DNA of 64,000 bases from positions 310,001-374,000 of the forward strand of contig CAXXQT010000008.1 in NCBI GenBank assembly GCA_963674575.2. The letters run 5' to 3'. Below are positions 55,066 through 62,597 of the stretch, in pieces (within the stretch, counting starts at the first letter, position 1; each line of letters begins with the position of its first letter). The notes beneath the pieces were generated by a model, which was not told the origin of the DNA, ran no database searches, and worked only from the letters and a program-made list of their open reading frames with translations. The DNA comes from JAAYAY01 sp963674575. GTDB taxonomy: Bacteria; Planctomycetota; Planctomycetia; Pirellulales; Thermoguttaceae. A program made the translations under genes and the position numbers.

Positions 55066-55385
55066 CAGCACTTCCACTGTGCCTCAGCGTCTCCGTGTGA
55101 TGAAGAGAATATCTCGCGCGGAGACGCAGAGGCGCAGAGAAAAGGCAGCGGGTTAAACAAGTCTGCCGAAAATGGGAACCGGACCTTCCCTCCGAATCTC
55201 CGCGCCCCCGCGTCTCTGCGCGAGATCCTGCTTTGTCCTCTTCGTGCCTTTTCGCGTTTTTCGTGGCCATCCTGCCCACTCAATAGCTGCCCGATTTCAG
55301 CGGCGAACTCTTGACTTCCGCACGCCCGTCCCTCCAAATAGCGTTCATCCAGACCCGAAGACACGCCCTCCGGAGGAGACATGCC
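55066..55385. other. Intergenic stretch with hairpin repeat
   Basis: About 320 bp with no gene. GCCTC-a-GCGTCTCCG (55081-55095) and CGGAGACGC-a-GAGGC (55119-55133) form a strong hairpin. The text-like continuation (CGCGTCTCTGCGCGAGATCC, TCTTCGTGCCTTTTCGCG) is typical of dispersed planctomycete intergenic repeats. GGAGGAG at 55371-55377 serves the Gfo/Idh gene. Confidence 0.6.
55081..55133. repeat. Hairpin element with GCGTCTCCG arms
   Basis: The two 15-base arms pair except for one central A-A mismatch. They are separated by 23 bases (TGTGATGAAGAGAATATCTCGCG). A partial third copy (CCGCGTCTCTGCGCGAGAT) lies at about 55208-55226. Confidence 0.65.
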
Positions 55386-56879
55386 ATGCCCGCCAATCTC
55401 AACCGCCGCCGTTTCCTTGCCGCCTCGGCCGTCACCGGAGCCGCCACGATCATTCCCAGGCACGTTCTGGGCGGGGCGGGCAATGTGCCGCCAAGCGAGA
55501 AGATCACCGTGGCTCACATCGGCATGGGAACGCAGGGGTTCCGAGAGATCGGCTACCTGCTCGGCGAGCCGCGGGTTCAGATTGTGGCCGTCTGCGATCC
55601 CAACAAGGACAGCAGTGACTACGTGGAGTGGGGCAAGGGCGGCATCCTGAGGACGCTCCGGGGCTACATGGACGAGCCGAACTGGCGGGCTGGCGACGAC
55701 GGCTGCCCCGGCGGACGCGACGTGGGCAAACTCGTCGTCGACACCTACTACGCCAAGAAGCGGGCGGGCGACAAGTTCAAGGCCTGCACGGCCTACGCCG
55801 ACTTCCGCGAAATGCTGGAGAAGGAAAAGGACCTCGATGCCGTCAAGGTCATGACCCCCGACCATTTGCACGCCACCATCTCCGTGGCGGCCATGAACAA
55901 GGGCCTCCACGTGATGATGCACAAGCCCCTGGGCAACCGCATGGCCGAGGGGCGGCTCGTTGTTGAGACGGCCCGGAAGACGAAGGTGGCCACCCACCTG
56001 TTGGCCTACGGTTCCGGCGGCGGCAATCGGCTGATCGCCAAGGCGATCCAGAAGGGAATCATCGGCAAGCTCCGGGAGATTCACAACTGGACGAACCGGC
56101 CCGTCTGGCCCCAGTACACGCAGATTCCGACCGACACGCCGCCCGTGCCGAAGGGGCTTGACTGGGACCTGTGGCTAGGCCCGGCCCTCGACCGTTCCTA
56201 TCACCCCCACTACACGCACACCGTCTTTCGCGGCTGGTACGACTTCGGCGGCGGCTCCATGGCCGACATGGGCATCTACAGCCTGTGGCCCGTTTTTGAA
56301 ACGCTCGGGCTCGGCGTGCCCACTTCGGCCCAGGCCTGGGCCACCCACGCCTGCACGATCGAGAACGGTGTGAGCCGCACCATCAAGAACGACTTCTCCT
56401 ATCCCACGGGCTGCAACATCCGCCTGGGTTTTGCTGCCACCGACACCATGCCCGAACTGGATCTCTTCTGGTACGACGGCGGCATGAAGCCTCGCCTGCC
56501 CAAGGAAGTGGAGGCCCACACCGTCGAAATGGATCGCGAGGGAATTCTCTTCGTCGGCGACGATGGCATCATCATGGCCAGTTTCCATGGCGACAAGCCG
56601 CAACTATTTGCCAAGGGAAAGCGGGAAGACCTGGTGCTCAAAGACGATTCCCACGGCGGCGGACGCCACAGTGGCTGGGTCGACGAGATCGCCGGCGGCG
56701 AGCAGTCCCCGGGGAGCTTCCTCAACGCGGCCGCAATCACCGACGCGGTGAACCTTGGCACCGTTGCCCTCCGGGCCGGCAAGCGAGTCGAGTTCGACAG
56801 CCAGGCCATGAAGATCACCAATGACCGCGGCGCCAATAAGTACCTGGTTCGGGAGTATCGGAAGGGGTGGGAGTTGTAA
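55386..56879 (+). CDS. Gfo/Idh/MocA-family oxidoreductase with Tat signal, HKP variant
   Basis: The protein has 497 aa. Tat-like signal at the start (NRRRFLAASAVTGAATIIPR). The Rossmann fold begins ITVAHIGMGTQGFREIGYLL. The region DAVKVMTPDHLHATISVAAM is followed by VMMHKPLGNRMAEGRLVVET, where the usual E-K-P reads H-K-P; the Lys is kept. The C-terminal domain includes LDWDLWLGPALDRSYHPHYT and GGSMADMGIYSLWPVFETLG, the common planctomycete oxidoreductase subtype. It is exported and likely acts on sugar derivatives. GGAGGAG lies 8 bp before ATG 55386. It follows the broken M56 unit. Confidence 0.95.
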   Translation: MPANLNRRRFLAASAVTGAATIIPRHVLGGAGNVPPSEKITVAHIGMGTQGFREIGYLLGEPRVQIVAVCDPNKDSSDYVEWGKGGILRTLRGYMDEPNWRAGDDGCPGGRDVGKLVVDTYYAKKRAGDKFKACTAYADFREMLEKEKDLDAVKVMTPDHLHATISVAAMNKGLHVMMHKPLGNRMAEGRLVVETARKTKVATHLLAYGSGGGNRLIAKAIQKGIIGKLREIHNWTNRPVWPQYTQIPTDTPPVPKGLDWDLWLGPALDRSYHPHYTHTVFRGWYDFGGGSMADMGIYSLWPVFETLGLGVPTSAQAWATHACTIENGVSRTIKNDFSYPTGCNIRLGFAATDTMPELDLFWYDGGMKPRLPKEVEAHTVEMDREGILFVGDDGIIMASFHGDKPQLFAKGKREDLVLKDDSHGGGRHSGWVDEIAGGEQSPGSFLNAAAITDAVNLGTVALRAGKRVEFDSQAMKITNDRGANKYLVREYRKGWEL

Positions 56880-56930
56880 ACGCCATCCGAAATAGTGTCG
56901 TGTGATTTCCAGAAACAGGTCCACATTGGA

Positions 56931-56993
56931 TGCGGGGCTCATCACGGCGGAGCGTGATGGCTACTATTCTTGGCACTGTGCAAGGCCATTTAG
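56931..56993 (+). repeat. Third copy of the dispersed repeat seen between the rhamnosidase genes
   Basis: The 29-bp core at 56937-56965 is identical to 46167-46195. The flanks GCGGG upstream and ATTCTTGG, CAAGG and CATTTAG downstream are shared with slight changes. It lies upstream of the toxin-antitoxin pair. Confidence 0.9.
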
Positions 56994-57144
56994 CCCTTTT
57001 CGGGGGCCGTGTGTCTTCGGCAGACCGGCAAGCCGCCGGAATTGCCGAGAAGTTGATTCTGTGGGAGAATGGAGGCGTGACCGCCTCTCGGTCGAGTCGC
57101 GTCACGCTGGTTGATCGGTTTGCGGTAAACAGGAGTCCGGTGGC

Positions 57145-57375
57145 ATGTCTTGGAGTTTTGACGAAATTGAATCGGAGGCCATGGGGCTTGATCTTCAGGG
57201 GAGAGCACAATTGGCGAGGAAGCTCCTGTTGAGCCTTGATGCGCCCTCGGATGAGGAGAACCTGCGGCTTTGGGTGGCTGAAGGCGAAAGGCGTTTGCAG
57301 GAATTACGAGAAGGAAAAGCAAGGGAGATTCCTGCGGGTGAAGCACTCCGCAACGCACGAGCAGCCCTGTCATGA
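57145..57375 (+). CDS. Addiction-module antitoxin (putative addiction module component family)
   Basis: The protein has 76 aa. It matches the PF09720-type antitoxin: SWSFDEIESEAMGLDLQGRA, QLARKLLLSLDAPSDEENLR, WVAEGERRLQELREGKAREI and PAGEALRNARAAL. These proteins pair with a ParE/RelE-fold toxin encoded directly downstream, as here (ATGA overlap). The acidic helical C-terminus is expected to wrap the toxin. CAGGAG lies 9 bp before ATG 57145. A copy of the dispersed palindromic repeat lies about 150 bp upstream. Confidence 0.93.
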   Translation: MSWSFDEIESEAMGLDLQGRAQLARKLLLSLDAPSDEENLRLWVAEGERRLQELREGKAREIPAGEALRNARAALS

Positions 57376-57662
57376 GAGTGCTGTTCCACGTAGACGCAGA
57401 CGCCGAAATGGCGGAGGCTGCACAGTACTACGAGAAACGCACTATCGGTTTGGGGGATGCCTTCCTCGACGCCGTTGAAGACGCCATCAAGAAGGTGGTC
57501 GCAGAGCCTGAAGGTTGCGGACTTGTCGGCAACGGGCTCCGCCAGAAGCTCCTTCAGCGTTTCCCTTACAGTCTACTCTACGCGGTCGATGGCGATCGGA
57601 TTCGTATCGTGGCCGTTGCCCATCACAAACGCCGTCCTGGATACTGGCAATTCCGTGTGTAA
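57372..57662 (+). CDS. RelE/ParE-family toxin
   Basis: The protein has 96 aa. It shows the RelE/ParE fold: VLFHVDADAEMAEAAQYYEK, RTIGLGDAFLDAVEDAIKKV, a middle VGNGLRQKLLQRFPYSLLYA and the final strand RIRIVAVAHHKRRPGYWQFR. The R-x-x-L-x-x-F-P-Y-x-L-L-Y segment and the HxxRxPxYW end are typical of this subgroup. Its ATG overlaps the antitoxin TGA. The target may be mRNA at the ribosome or DNA gyrase; sequence alone does not decide. Confidence 0.94.
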   Translation: MRVLFHVDADAEMAEAAQYYEKRTIGLGDAFLDAVEDAIKKVVAEPEGCGLVGNGLRQKLLQRFPYSLLYAVDGDRIRIVAVAHHKRRPGYWQFRV

Positions 57663-57778
57663 ACCTCGGTGGGTGGGCATCCCCTGTTTTCGTGGCCTTG
57701 ACCGGCCGCGAGGCGGGGCGAAGAATTCCGAACCCCGGAAAAGGGGGCCCCGAATTCTCACGCCAGGACCCCCACCCC

Positions 57779-58261
57779 ATGCCAATTCACAGCGTTACTC
57801 CCGCGGAGTTGAAGACCCTTGTGGCCCAGCAGCCGGATCTGCCGTTGATTGACGTGCGGACTTCCCTGGAATTTGTCGGGGGCCACGTGGAGGGGGCGGA
57901 AAACGTTCCTCTTCACCGGCTCTCGGCCGAGCGAATCGATTCCGCCCTGGGCGAGCGCAAGAACGGGGTCGTGTACTTCATCTGCAAGAGTGGCGGACGG
58001 TCGCGGATGGCCTGCGAAGAGGCCTTGGCCTGGGGAGAGTCCAAGGTGGTGAACGTGGAGGGGGGAACCAGCGGCTGCGCTGCCGCCGGGTTGCCCATGG
58101 CACGCGATCCGAACGCCCTCTCCTTGCCTCGTTTGGCCCGATACGTGGGCGGGGCCGCCCTGATCTTCTTGGCCCTGGGGACATTGCAGCACCCCGTTGG
58201 GGCAATGCTCTTCGGGATCCTCGGCGCGGTCCTGATCGTGTCGGGAAGAATCGGGGTTTGA
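57779..58261 (+). CDS. Rhodanese-like sulfurtransferase with C-terminal membrane segment
   Basis: The protein has 160 aa. Rhodanese domain at 1-105: SVTPAELKTLVAQQPDLPLI, DVRTSLEFVGGHVEGAENVP and the active-site loop CKSGGRSRM with Cys64. The C-terminal part has two hydrophobic helices (LARYVGGAALIFLALGTLQH and PVGAMLFGILGAVLIVSGRI), as in YgaP-type membrane rhodaneses. It likely moves persulfide sulfur at the cytoplasmic membrane. ATG 57779 is the only start near the first rhodanese strand. Confidence 0.93.
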   Translation: MPIHSVTPAELKTLVAQQPDLPLIDVRTSLEFVGGHVEGAENVPLHRLSAERIDSALGERKNGVVYFICKSGGRSRMACEEALAWGESKVVNVEGGTSGCAAAGLPMARDPNALSLPRLARYVGGAALIFLALGTLQHPVGAMLFGILGAVLIVSGRIGV

Positions 58262-58348
58262 CAACGGCCATCTCTTTCATCCAACCCCGTGAGTCCCGGG
58301 GAAGAGGTCTGTTGAAGGCGCTTGATATGGCGTAACCACTTCGTGTCG

Positions 58349-58361
58349 CCGCGCTGCGCGG
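58349..58361 (+). repeat. Isolated copy of the CCGCGCTGCGCGG palindrome
   Basis: The same 13-bp palindrome and GTGTCG upstream flank as the cluster at 4296-4492; GGGCTT follows as there. Confidence 0.75.
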
Positions 58362-58445
58362 GCTTCGGGGAAAACGCCATGCGTGGCAGTCCTTCCTCGT
58401 CTTCTGGTGTCTCTGGCAGATTAGGGCTGTGGAATCGTCCTCCCT

Positions 58446-58991
58446 CTACCTTCCCACTTCCAACCCCTCGGCCACGCCCTCCAGTTCCTTCGTTGTCGGT
58501 CGATTGTGAACGGGATCGGGGTGGTCGAAGGGGTCTTCCCAGAGTTGCTTGCGCCACTGGTCGGCAAATTCCTGGGCCTTCGTCTGGCTGGCAAATCGGC
58601 GTCGATCGTTCCGTGCCGTCTCGTCCACAATCTGCAGACGGCCCAAAGCGTGCAGGAAGACGTCGTAAAGGAGGTACCGCCGCACGGCAAGCTTTGGCCA
58701 CTGCCGGCCGCGGGCGGCCCCAAAAAGCCTGGGTGATCGGCGGATGAGGAAGCGGGACAGGCTCACTTGGGGCGGCAACGCACAGATGGCAATTTCACGC
58801 CGCCCCTCGCTCGTGTAGCCCAGACGCCTCACGCCTCGCCCGAGGTCGTTGAAGTGAACCGCCCGCAGACGTGACCAGAGTCCCTTCGGGAGCCGTTCCA
58901 GCAAAACGCGGACATCGTCCTCACCGAGGTAGTGTCTGCGCAATTCGTGCGCCGGCGAGGAACTGAACTTGATCTGGCGAGTTCCGGCCAT
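58446..58991 (-). CDS. Hypothetical protein with degenerate zinc-peptidase-like motif
   Basis: The protein has 181 aa and no signal peptide. It reads TRQIKFSSSPAHELRRHYLG, LERLPKGLWSRLRAVHFNDL, LPPQVSLSRFLIRRSPRLFG and RRYLLYDVFLHALGRLQIVD. The last segment looks like a 'LYDVxLHELGHLQxVD' minimal metallopeptidase helix in which HExxH has become HALGR, so if related it would be inactive; this is an inference. The C-terminal part is charged (KAQEFADQWRKQLWEDPFDH). ATG 58991 was chosen over an upstream in-frame Met. No obvious operon partner. Family not recognised. Confidence 0.72.
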   Translation of the reverse strand: MAGTRQIKFSSSPAHELRRHYLGEDDVRVLLERLPKGLWSRLRAVHFNDLGRGVRRLGYTSEGRREIAICALPPQVSLSRFLIRRSPRLFGAARGRQWPKLAVRRYLLYDVFLHALGRLQIVDETARNDRRRFASQTKAQEFADQWRKQLWEDPFDHPDPVHNRPTTKELEGVAEGLEVGR

Positions 58992-59132
58992 CGGTATATC
59001 TCCCACGTCTTCAGGCACCGATTCCAATCGCTATTATATGTCTGATTACACGACACGCGTTGTCGAGTTTTCGTTCGCCCAATAACCGCCCTGATCGTTT
59101 CTGCCGGGGCGACGGCAATTCCCCTCATTGCC

Positions 59133-59405
59133 TTGCTCGTCTTCGTGAGGATCTTCGTGGTGGGTGGTTCCTCCAACGTGGCCCAGATAGCGGGAGAGTC
59201 CGGCTACGAACTTTGGAGGACGTGGTTTCATGTGTGGCCGCTGCTGTTTCTGGGAAGTTCCATATCCTGGCTCACGGCCGTCGCTGCAACCGTGTGGCCC
59301 CCTTATCCGCCACGAGGTTGGCTTTCGACAGCGACGCGACTTGTGGCCGTTCTCGTGGGCGCAGTCACATGCTTTGTTCTGACCGCCTATATTCCCGACG
59401 CATGA
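59133..59405 (+). CDS. Small membrane protein, possibly 5'-truncated
   Basis: The frame encodes about 90 aa from TTG 59133, with three hydrophobic helices: LVFVRIFVVGGS preceded by further hydrophobic codons, WFHVWPLLFLGSSISWLTAV and TRLVAVLVGAVTCFVLTAYI. The frame is open back to about 59042 and upstream codons encode more of the first helix (ITALIVSAGATAIPLIALL), but no ATG or GTG is available there. So either a rare start is used or the 5' end has been lost. Function is unknown. Confidence 0.5.
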   Translation: MLVFVRIFVVGGSSNVAQIAGESGYELWRTWFHVWPLLFLGSSISWLTAVAATVWPPYPPRGWLSTATRLVAVLVGAVTCFVLTAYIPDA

Positions 59406-59590
59406 GCCAGAGGGATAAGGGATCCTGCTCCGAGTACCTGATTGCGCATTGATGGCCGTTGATCCCGGTGATATGAAACCGGAGCCTTGTCGTGGAATTC
59501 AGGGACGGGTATTGTGAGGTCTGGAGGCCCGCGTTCGGAATCGGGATATTGGTCTGCCTGTGAATACCAAATCAAGGAACAGGAATCGGC

Positions 59591-59659
59591 ATGATCGCAC
59601 TGATTGCCCACGACAAGAAGAAGACCGAGATGGTCAGCAGTTCAGACGCCAGATCGTGA
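59591..59659 (+). pseudogene. mgsA: 5' remnant of methylglyoxal synthase gene
   Basis: ATG 59591 starts a frame reading MIALIAHDKKKTEMV, which matches the first 15 residues of methylglyoxal synthases (Bacillus-type start M-K-I-A-L-I-A-H-D-K-K-K-x-x-M-V). It then breaks into unrelated codons and stops at 59659. AGGAA-type ribosome-binding sequence lies just upstream (CAAGGAACAGGAATC). The break coincides with the 3' end of the convergent tspO gene (stop at 59634-59636), so a rearrangement joined tspO to the fifteenth or sixteenth codon of mgsA. The rest of mgsA is not found nearby. Confidence 0.72.
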
Positions 59660-60122
59660 AGTTGAGCACAGCGGCGAAGTTGACCCAGGCAAGATAGGGT
59701 ACGAGGAGTCCGCCCGCGATCTTCGAGCGGGACCAGAACGAAACCGTCGTTGCCGCGATCGCCGCCCACAGCAAGAGAATCTCCGTGAAGGCCAGGCCCG
59801 GATTCTGCAGGCCGAAGAAGAGGCAGGACCAGAGCGTGTTGAGAATCAACTGGATGGCGAACAGCAGCAACGGTTTCCGGGCGCCGGCCACGCCAACCTG
59901 ACGCCACACGAGCCAGCCCGCCACCGCCATGGCCAGGTAGAGGGTGGTCCAGACCGGGCCGAAGATCCAGTTCGGCGGATTCCAGTCCGGTTTTGTCAGG
60001 GCGGCGTACCAGCCGTCGATCCGGGGTGTCGTCACGGCACTCCCGATCCCGGCGGCTCCGAAGCAAACAAGCACAAAGACGATCAGCCCGAGCCATGGAT
60101 GTCTTGGTTTCGTCTCGTCCAT
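59634..60122 (-). CDS. tspO: TspO/MBR-family membrane protein
   Basis: The protein has 162 aa with five predicted membrane helices. The family motifs are clear: IGSAVTTPRIDGWYAALTKP, then PDWNPPNWIFGPVWTTLYLA and MAVAGWLVW, LNTLWSCLFFGLQNPGLAF and the end VPYLAWVNFAAVLNFTIWRL. TspO binds porphyrins, cholesterol-like lipids or other tetrapyrroles and is linked to stress and tetrapyrrole turnover. ATG 60122 gives a normal N-terminus. Its last codons overlap the mgsA remnant on the other strand. Confidence 0.95.
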   Translation of the reverse strand: MDETKPRHPWLGLIVFVLVCFGAAGIGSAVTTPRIDGWYAALTKPDWNPPNWIFGPVWTTLYLAMAVAGWLVWRQVGVAGARKPLLLFAIQLILNTLWSCLFFGLQNPGLAFTEILLLWAAIAATTVSFWSRSKIAGGLLVPYLAWVNFAAVLNFTIWRLNC

Positions 60123-60279
60123 TCGCTTTCTCCGGCCGGTTTGCAGGCTGTAGGTGCTCGACGCCACATGGTCTTGTGTGCCGCGGGAATTGTACCGTCG
60201 CGTCCCGCCCTCTGGTAGAATCAAGTTCCCAGATCGGATAGATCTGTCCTCTTTCCCGGGAGTTTGCGAGGTTTCGCCC

Positions 60280-61725
60280 ATGAGACATTTGCCAAAATGG
60301 TTCGGCATCGTCGTTCTCGCGTGGCTGGCTGCCGGGCTCGTGCAGGCTGCCGCGGATGAACAGCTCGTCACGATCACGCCGGAGCAGACGGACGAAATCC
60401 TGGCCAATCCTGGCGTCGGTTGGGAGACCTTCCATCGTACGAGTGCGCAGGACAAGAATCTCCCGGCGTGGATCCCGTCCACCATCCACTACGCCCGTTG
60501 GGGCTGGCGGCAACTGGAACCGGAGCAAGGCAGAATCGACTACGAATTCCTCGACCACATCCTTCAGGAGACGCGAGAGGCCGGCCAGCAGTTGGCCTTT
60601 CGGGTTATGTGCTGCTCGCCCTATCCGGGCCGGCCTTATCATCCCGAATGGTTGCGGGAGATAGGTGGACAGATCGCCACAACGAAGCACGGCAACAGCT
60701 CGGAGGTTGAAGTGCCGGTCCTCGACGATCCGAAGATCCTGGCGGCCCACCTCGATTTCATCCGCCGCCTTGGCGCCCGCTACGACGGCCATCCCGACAT
60801 CGTACGCCTGGATCTTGGCTCGGTGGGCTGGTGGGGCGAATGGCACATGAGCCGTTCGAGCAATGCCTCCATGCCCACGTCGGAAACGCAGAAGAAGATC
60901 GTCGACGCCTATCTTACCGCCTTTCCGAAAACCCCGCTGGTGATGCTGATCGGCGGTGGGGACATGCTCCGATTTGCCGTCACGCACGGAACCGGGTGGC
61001 GAGCGGATTCGTTGGGTGACCTGGGGAGCTTCTCTCCCACGTGGAATCACATGTTCAACAGCTATCCCCAGCGAATCGGGGCCATTCAGGATCTCGATGC
61101 CTGGAAGCACGGTCCGATCGCCTTCGAGCCGCCGGCTGCCGTGGCGGAGTTTGTCGAAAAGCAGTGGCCGCTGCGATGGATCTTCAACTACGGGCTGGCC
61201 GTCCACGGCAGTTCCTTCAGCGGCAAGTCAGGTCGGTTGCCGGAAGACGACCACTTCCGCGAAGAACTGGAGCGATTCCTCAAACGACTCGGTTATCGCC
61301 TCGTTCTCCGGGAACTCAAGCATCCGAAAGAGTCCCAGGCCGATACAGCCCTCGAGATTGCCATGAAGTGGCAGAACATTGGTTCTGCACCGTGTTACCG
61401 TCCCTACCGGGTCGCCTACCGACTGTCGAACGAAGCAGGCTACGTGAAGATCCTCGTCGGACACGTGACGGTGGAGCAATGGATGCCCGGCGAAGTCGAG
61501 TTGTTCACCGACGAGTTCTTCAAGCAGCCTCCCGACTTGCCGCCCGGTGTGATTGCTGAGGTCACCGATTCCGTGCGTCTCCCGGCTGACATTCCGCCGG
61601 GAGACTATACACTATCGCTGGCTGTTGTCGGAGAAGACGACACGAGGCCCGTGGTTCGCTTGGCCATCCAGGGCCGGTCGGAAGACGGTTGGTATCCGCT
61701 CAGCACGCTGACCGTGTCGCCGTGA
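60280..61725 (+). CDS. Secreted DUF4832 / glycosidase-like TIM-barrel protein
   Basis: The protein has 481 aa. Signal peptide MRHLPKWFGIVVLAWLAAGL ending VQA. The catalytic-like part reads ILANPGVGWETFHRT, YARWGWRQLEPEQGRIDYEF, QQLAFRVMCCSPYPGRPYHP and DIVRLDLGSVGWWGEWHMS, which resemble barrel strands of GH42- or GH5-like beta-galactosidases; the E in WWGEWHM is a catalytic candidate. The C-terminal 130 residues (DTALEIAMKWQNIGSAPCYR, then LPADIPPGDYTLSLAV) form the DUF4832 beta-sandwich. Family members are assumed to act on polysaccharides; no substrate is known. ATG 60280 fits the signal peptide. Confidence 0.88.
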   Translation: MRHLPKWFGIVVLAWLAAGLVQAAADEQLVTITPEQTDEILANPGVGWETFHRTSAQDKNLPAWIPSTIHYARWGWRQLEPEQGRIDYEFLDHILQETREAGQQLAFRVMCCSPYPGRPYHPEWLREIGGQIATTKHGNSSEVEVPVLDDPKILAAHLDFIRRLGARYDGHPDIVRLDLGSVGWWGEWHMSRSSNASMPTSETQKKIVDAYLTAFPKTPLVMLIGGGDMLRFAVTHGTGWRADSLGDLGSFSPTWNHMFNSYPQRIGAIQDLDAWKHGPIAFEPPAAVAEFVEKQWPLRWIFNYGLAVHGSSFSGKSGRLPEDDHFREELERFLKRLGYRLVLRELKHPKESQADTALEIAMKWQNIGSAPCYRPYRVAYRLSNEAGYVKILVGHVTVEQWMPGEVELFTDEFFKQPPDLPPGVIAEVTDSVRLPADIPPGDYTLSLAVVGEDDTRPVVRLAIQGRSEDGWYPLSTLTVSP

Positions 61726-61818
61726 TTCGGCAGGGCCAATGTCCTGTCGCTAACGCTGCGGGCAGCTCAAGAAACAGTTGATTGCAGTACATCCCTGATT
61801 CAGATTTGGAGGAGAAAA

Positions 61819-62544
61819 ATGCACGTTCGCACACTCTTGATTCCCGCTATCCTTGGCTGTCTTGCTTTTGTGCCGCAATCACTCTTCGCCCAGTCGAAAG
61901 CTCCCAAGGGCATCAGGAGCGAGCGATCTCTTCCCGATCGGTATCCCTATGTCGTCAAAGACGTTCTCAAGTACTGCCAGCCGGAGAAGGGATTCTGGGT
62001 CGATCTGGGGGCAGGCAAAGCGCAGCTTACGATTCCTTTGATTGAGGCGACGAAAAACCCCGTGGTCATGCTCGATCCGGACGTCGACGGGATGAAGAAG
62101 GGACTGGCGATTGCTCGGGAGAAAGGCCTGGAGGATCGGCTGTCGGCCGTCGTGGGCGTGGCGGAGAAGATGCCCTTTCCCGATGACTCGGTCGACCTGC
62201 TGGTCAGTCGCGGCTCGATCTTCTTCTGGGACGACCCGGCGAAGGGCCTGCGCGAGGTCTATCGAGTGCTTCGCCCGGGCGCCAAGGCCTATATCGGCGG
62301 TGGGGCAGGCAGCGGCTATCCTAAGGAGGCCGCCGAAAAACTGATTCAGAGCCGCAAGAGCAAGACGAAGGGCGACGACGCTGAAAAATGGCAGCGATTC
62401 ATCGAACTCCGTCGCCCGGAGCAGATGAAGAAGTGGGCCCAGGAGGCGGGACTGCAGGACTTCCAGGTCATGGGCGAGGGCGCGATCTCCGCCGCCGACG
62501 CCAGGGTTGGTCAAGGCGTGTGGCTGCTGTTTGAGAAGAAGTGA
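61819..62544 (+). CDS. Methyltransferase-fold protein with export signal
   Basis: The protein has 241 aa. The SAM-binding fold is clear: motif I WVDLGAGKAQLTIPLIEATK, acidic loop VVMLDPDVDGMKKGL, motif for class I enzymes AEKMPFPDDSVDLLVSRGSI and LREVYRVLRPGAKAYIGGGA. The N-terminus MHVRTLLIPAILGCLAFVPQ ending SLFAQ looks like a signal peptide, or a lipobox with Cys14. SAM is cytoplasmic, so an exported methyltransferase would be odd; the domain may bind another ligand, or the N-terminus may be a membrane anchor facing inward. GGAGGAG at 61808-61814 supports ATG 61819. Followed 53 bp later by the M23-like gene. Confidence 0.88.
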   Translation: MHVRTLLIPAILGCLAFVPQSLFAQSKAPKGIRSERSLPDRYPYVVKDVLKYCQPEKGFWVDLGAGKAQLTIPLIEATKNPVVMLDPDVDGMKKGLAIAREKGLEDRLSAVVGVAEKMPFPDDSVDLLVSRGSIFFWDDPAKGLREVYRVLRPGAKAYIGGGAGSGYPKEAAEKLIQSRKSKTKGDDAEKWQRFIELRRPEQMKKWAQEAGLQDFQVMGEGAISAADARVGQGVWLLFEKK

Positions 62545-62597
62545 ACCGAAAGAAGACGTTCCCGCCAGCGTCCGATCAGACCGTATGAGAGGCTGCC

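Noticed and set aside
59572..61206. Minus-strand frame of 544 codons
   Set aside because: Overlaps tspO in another frame and the DUF4832 gene antisense; both of those have recognisable products.
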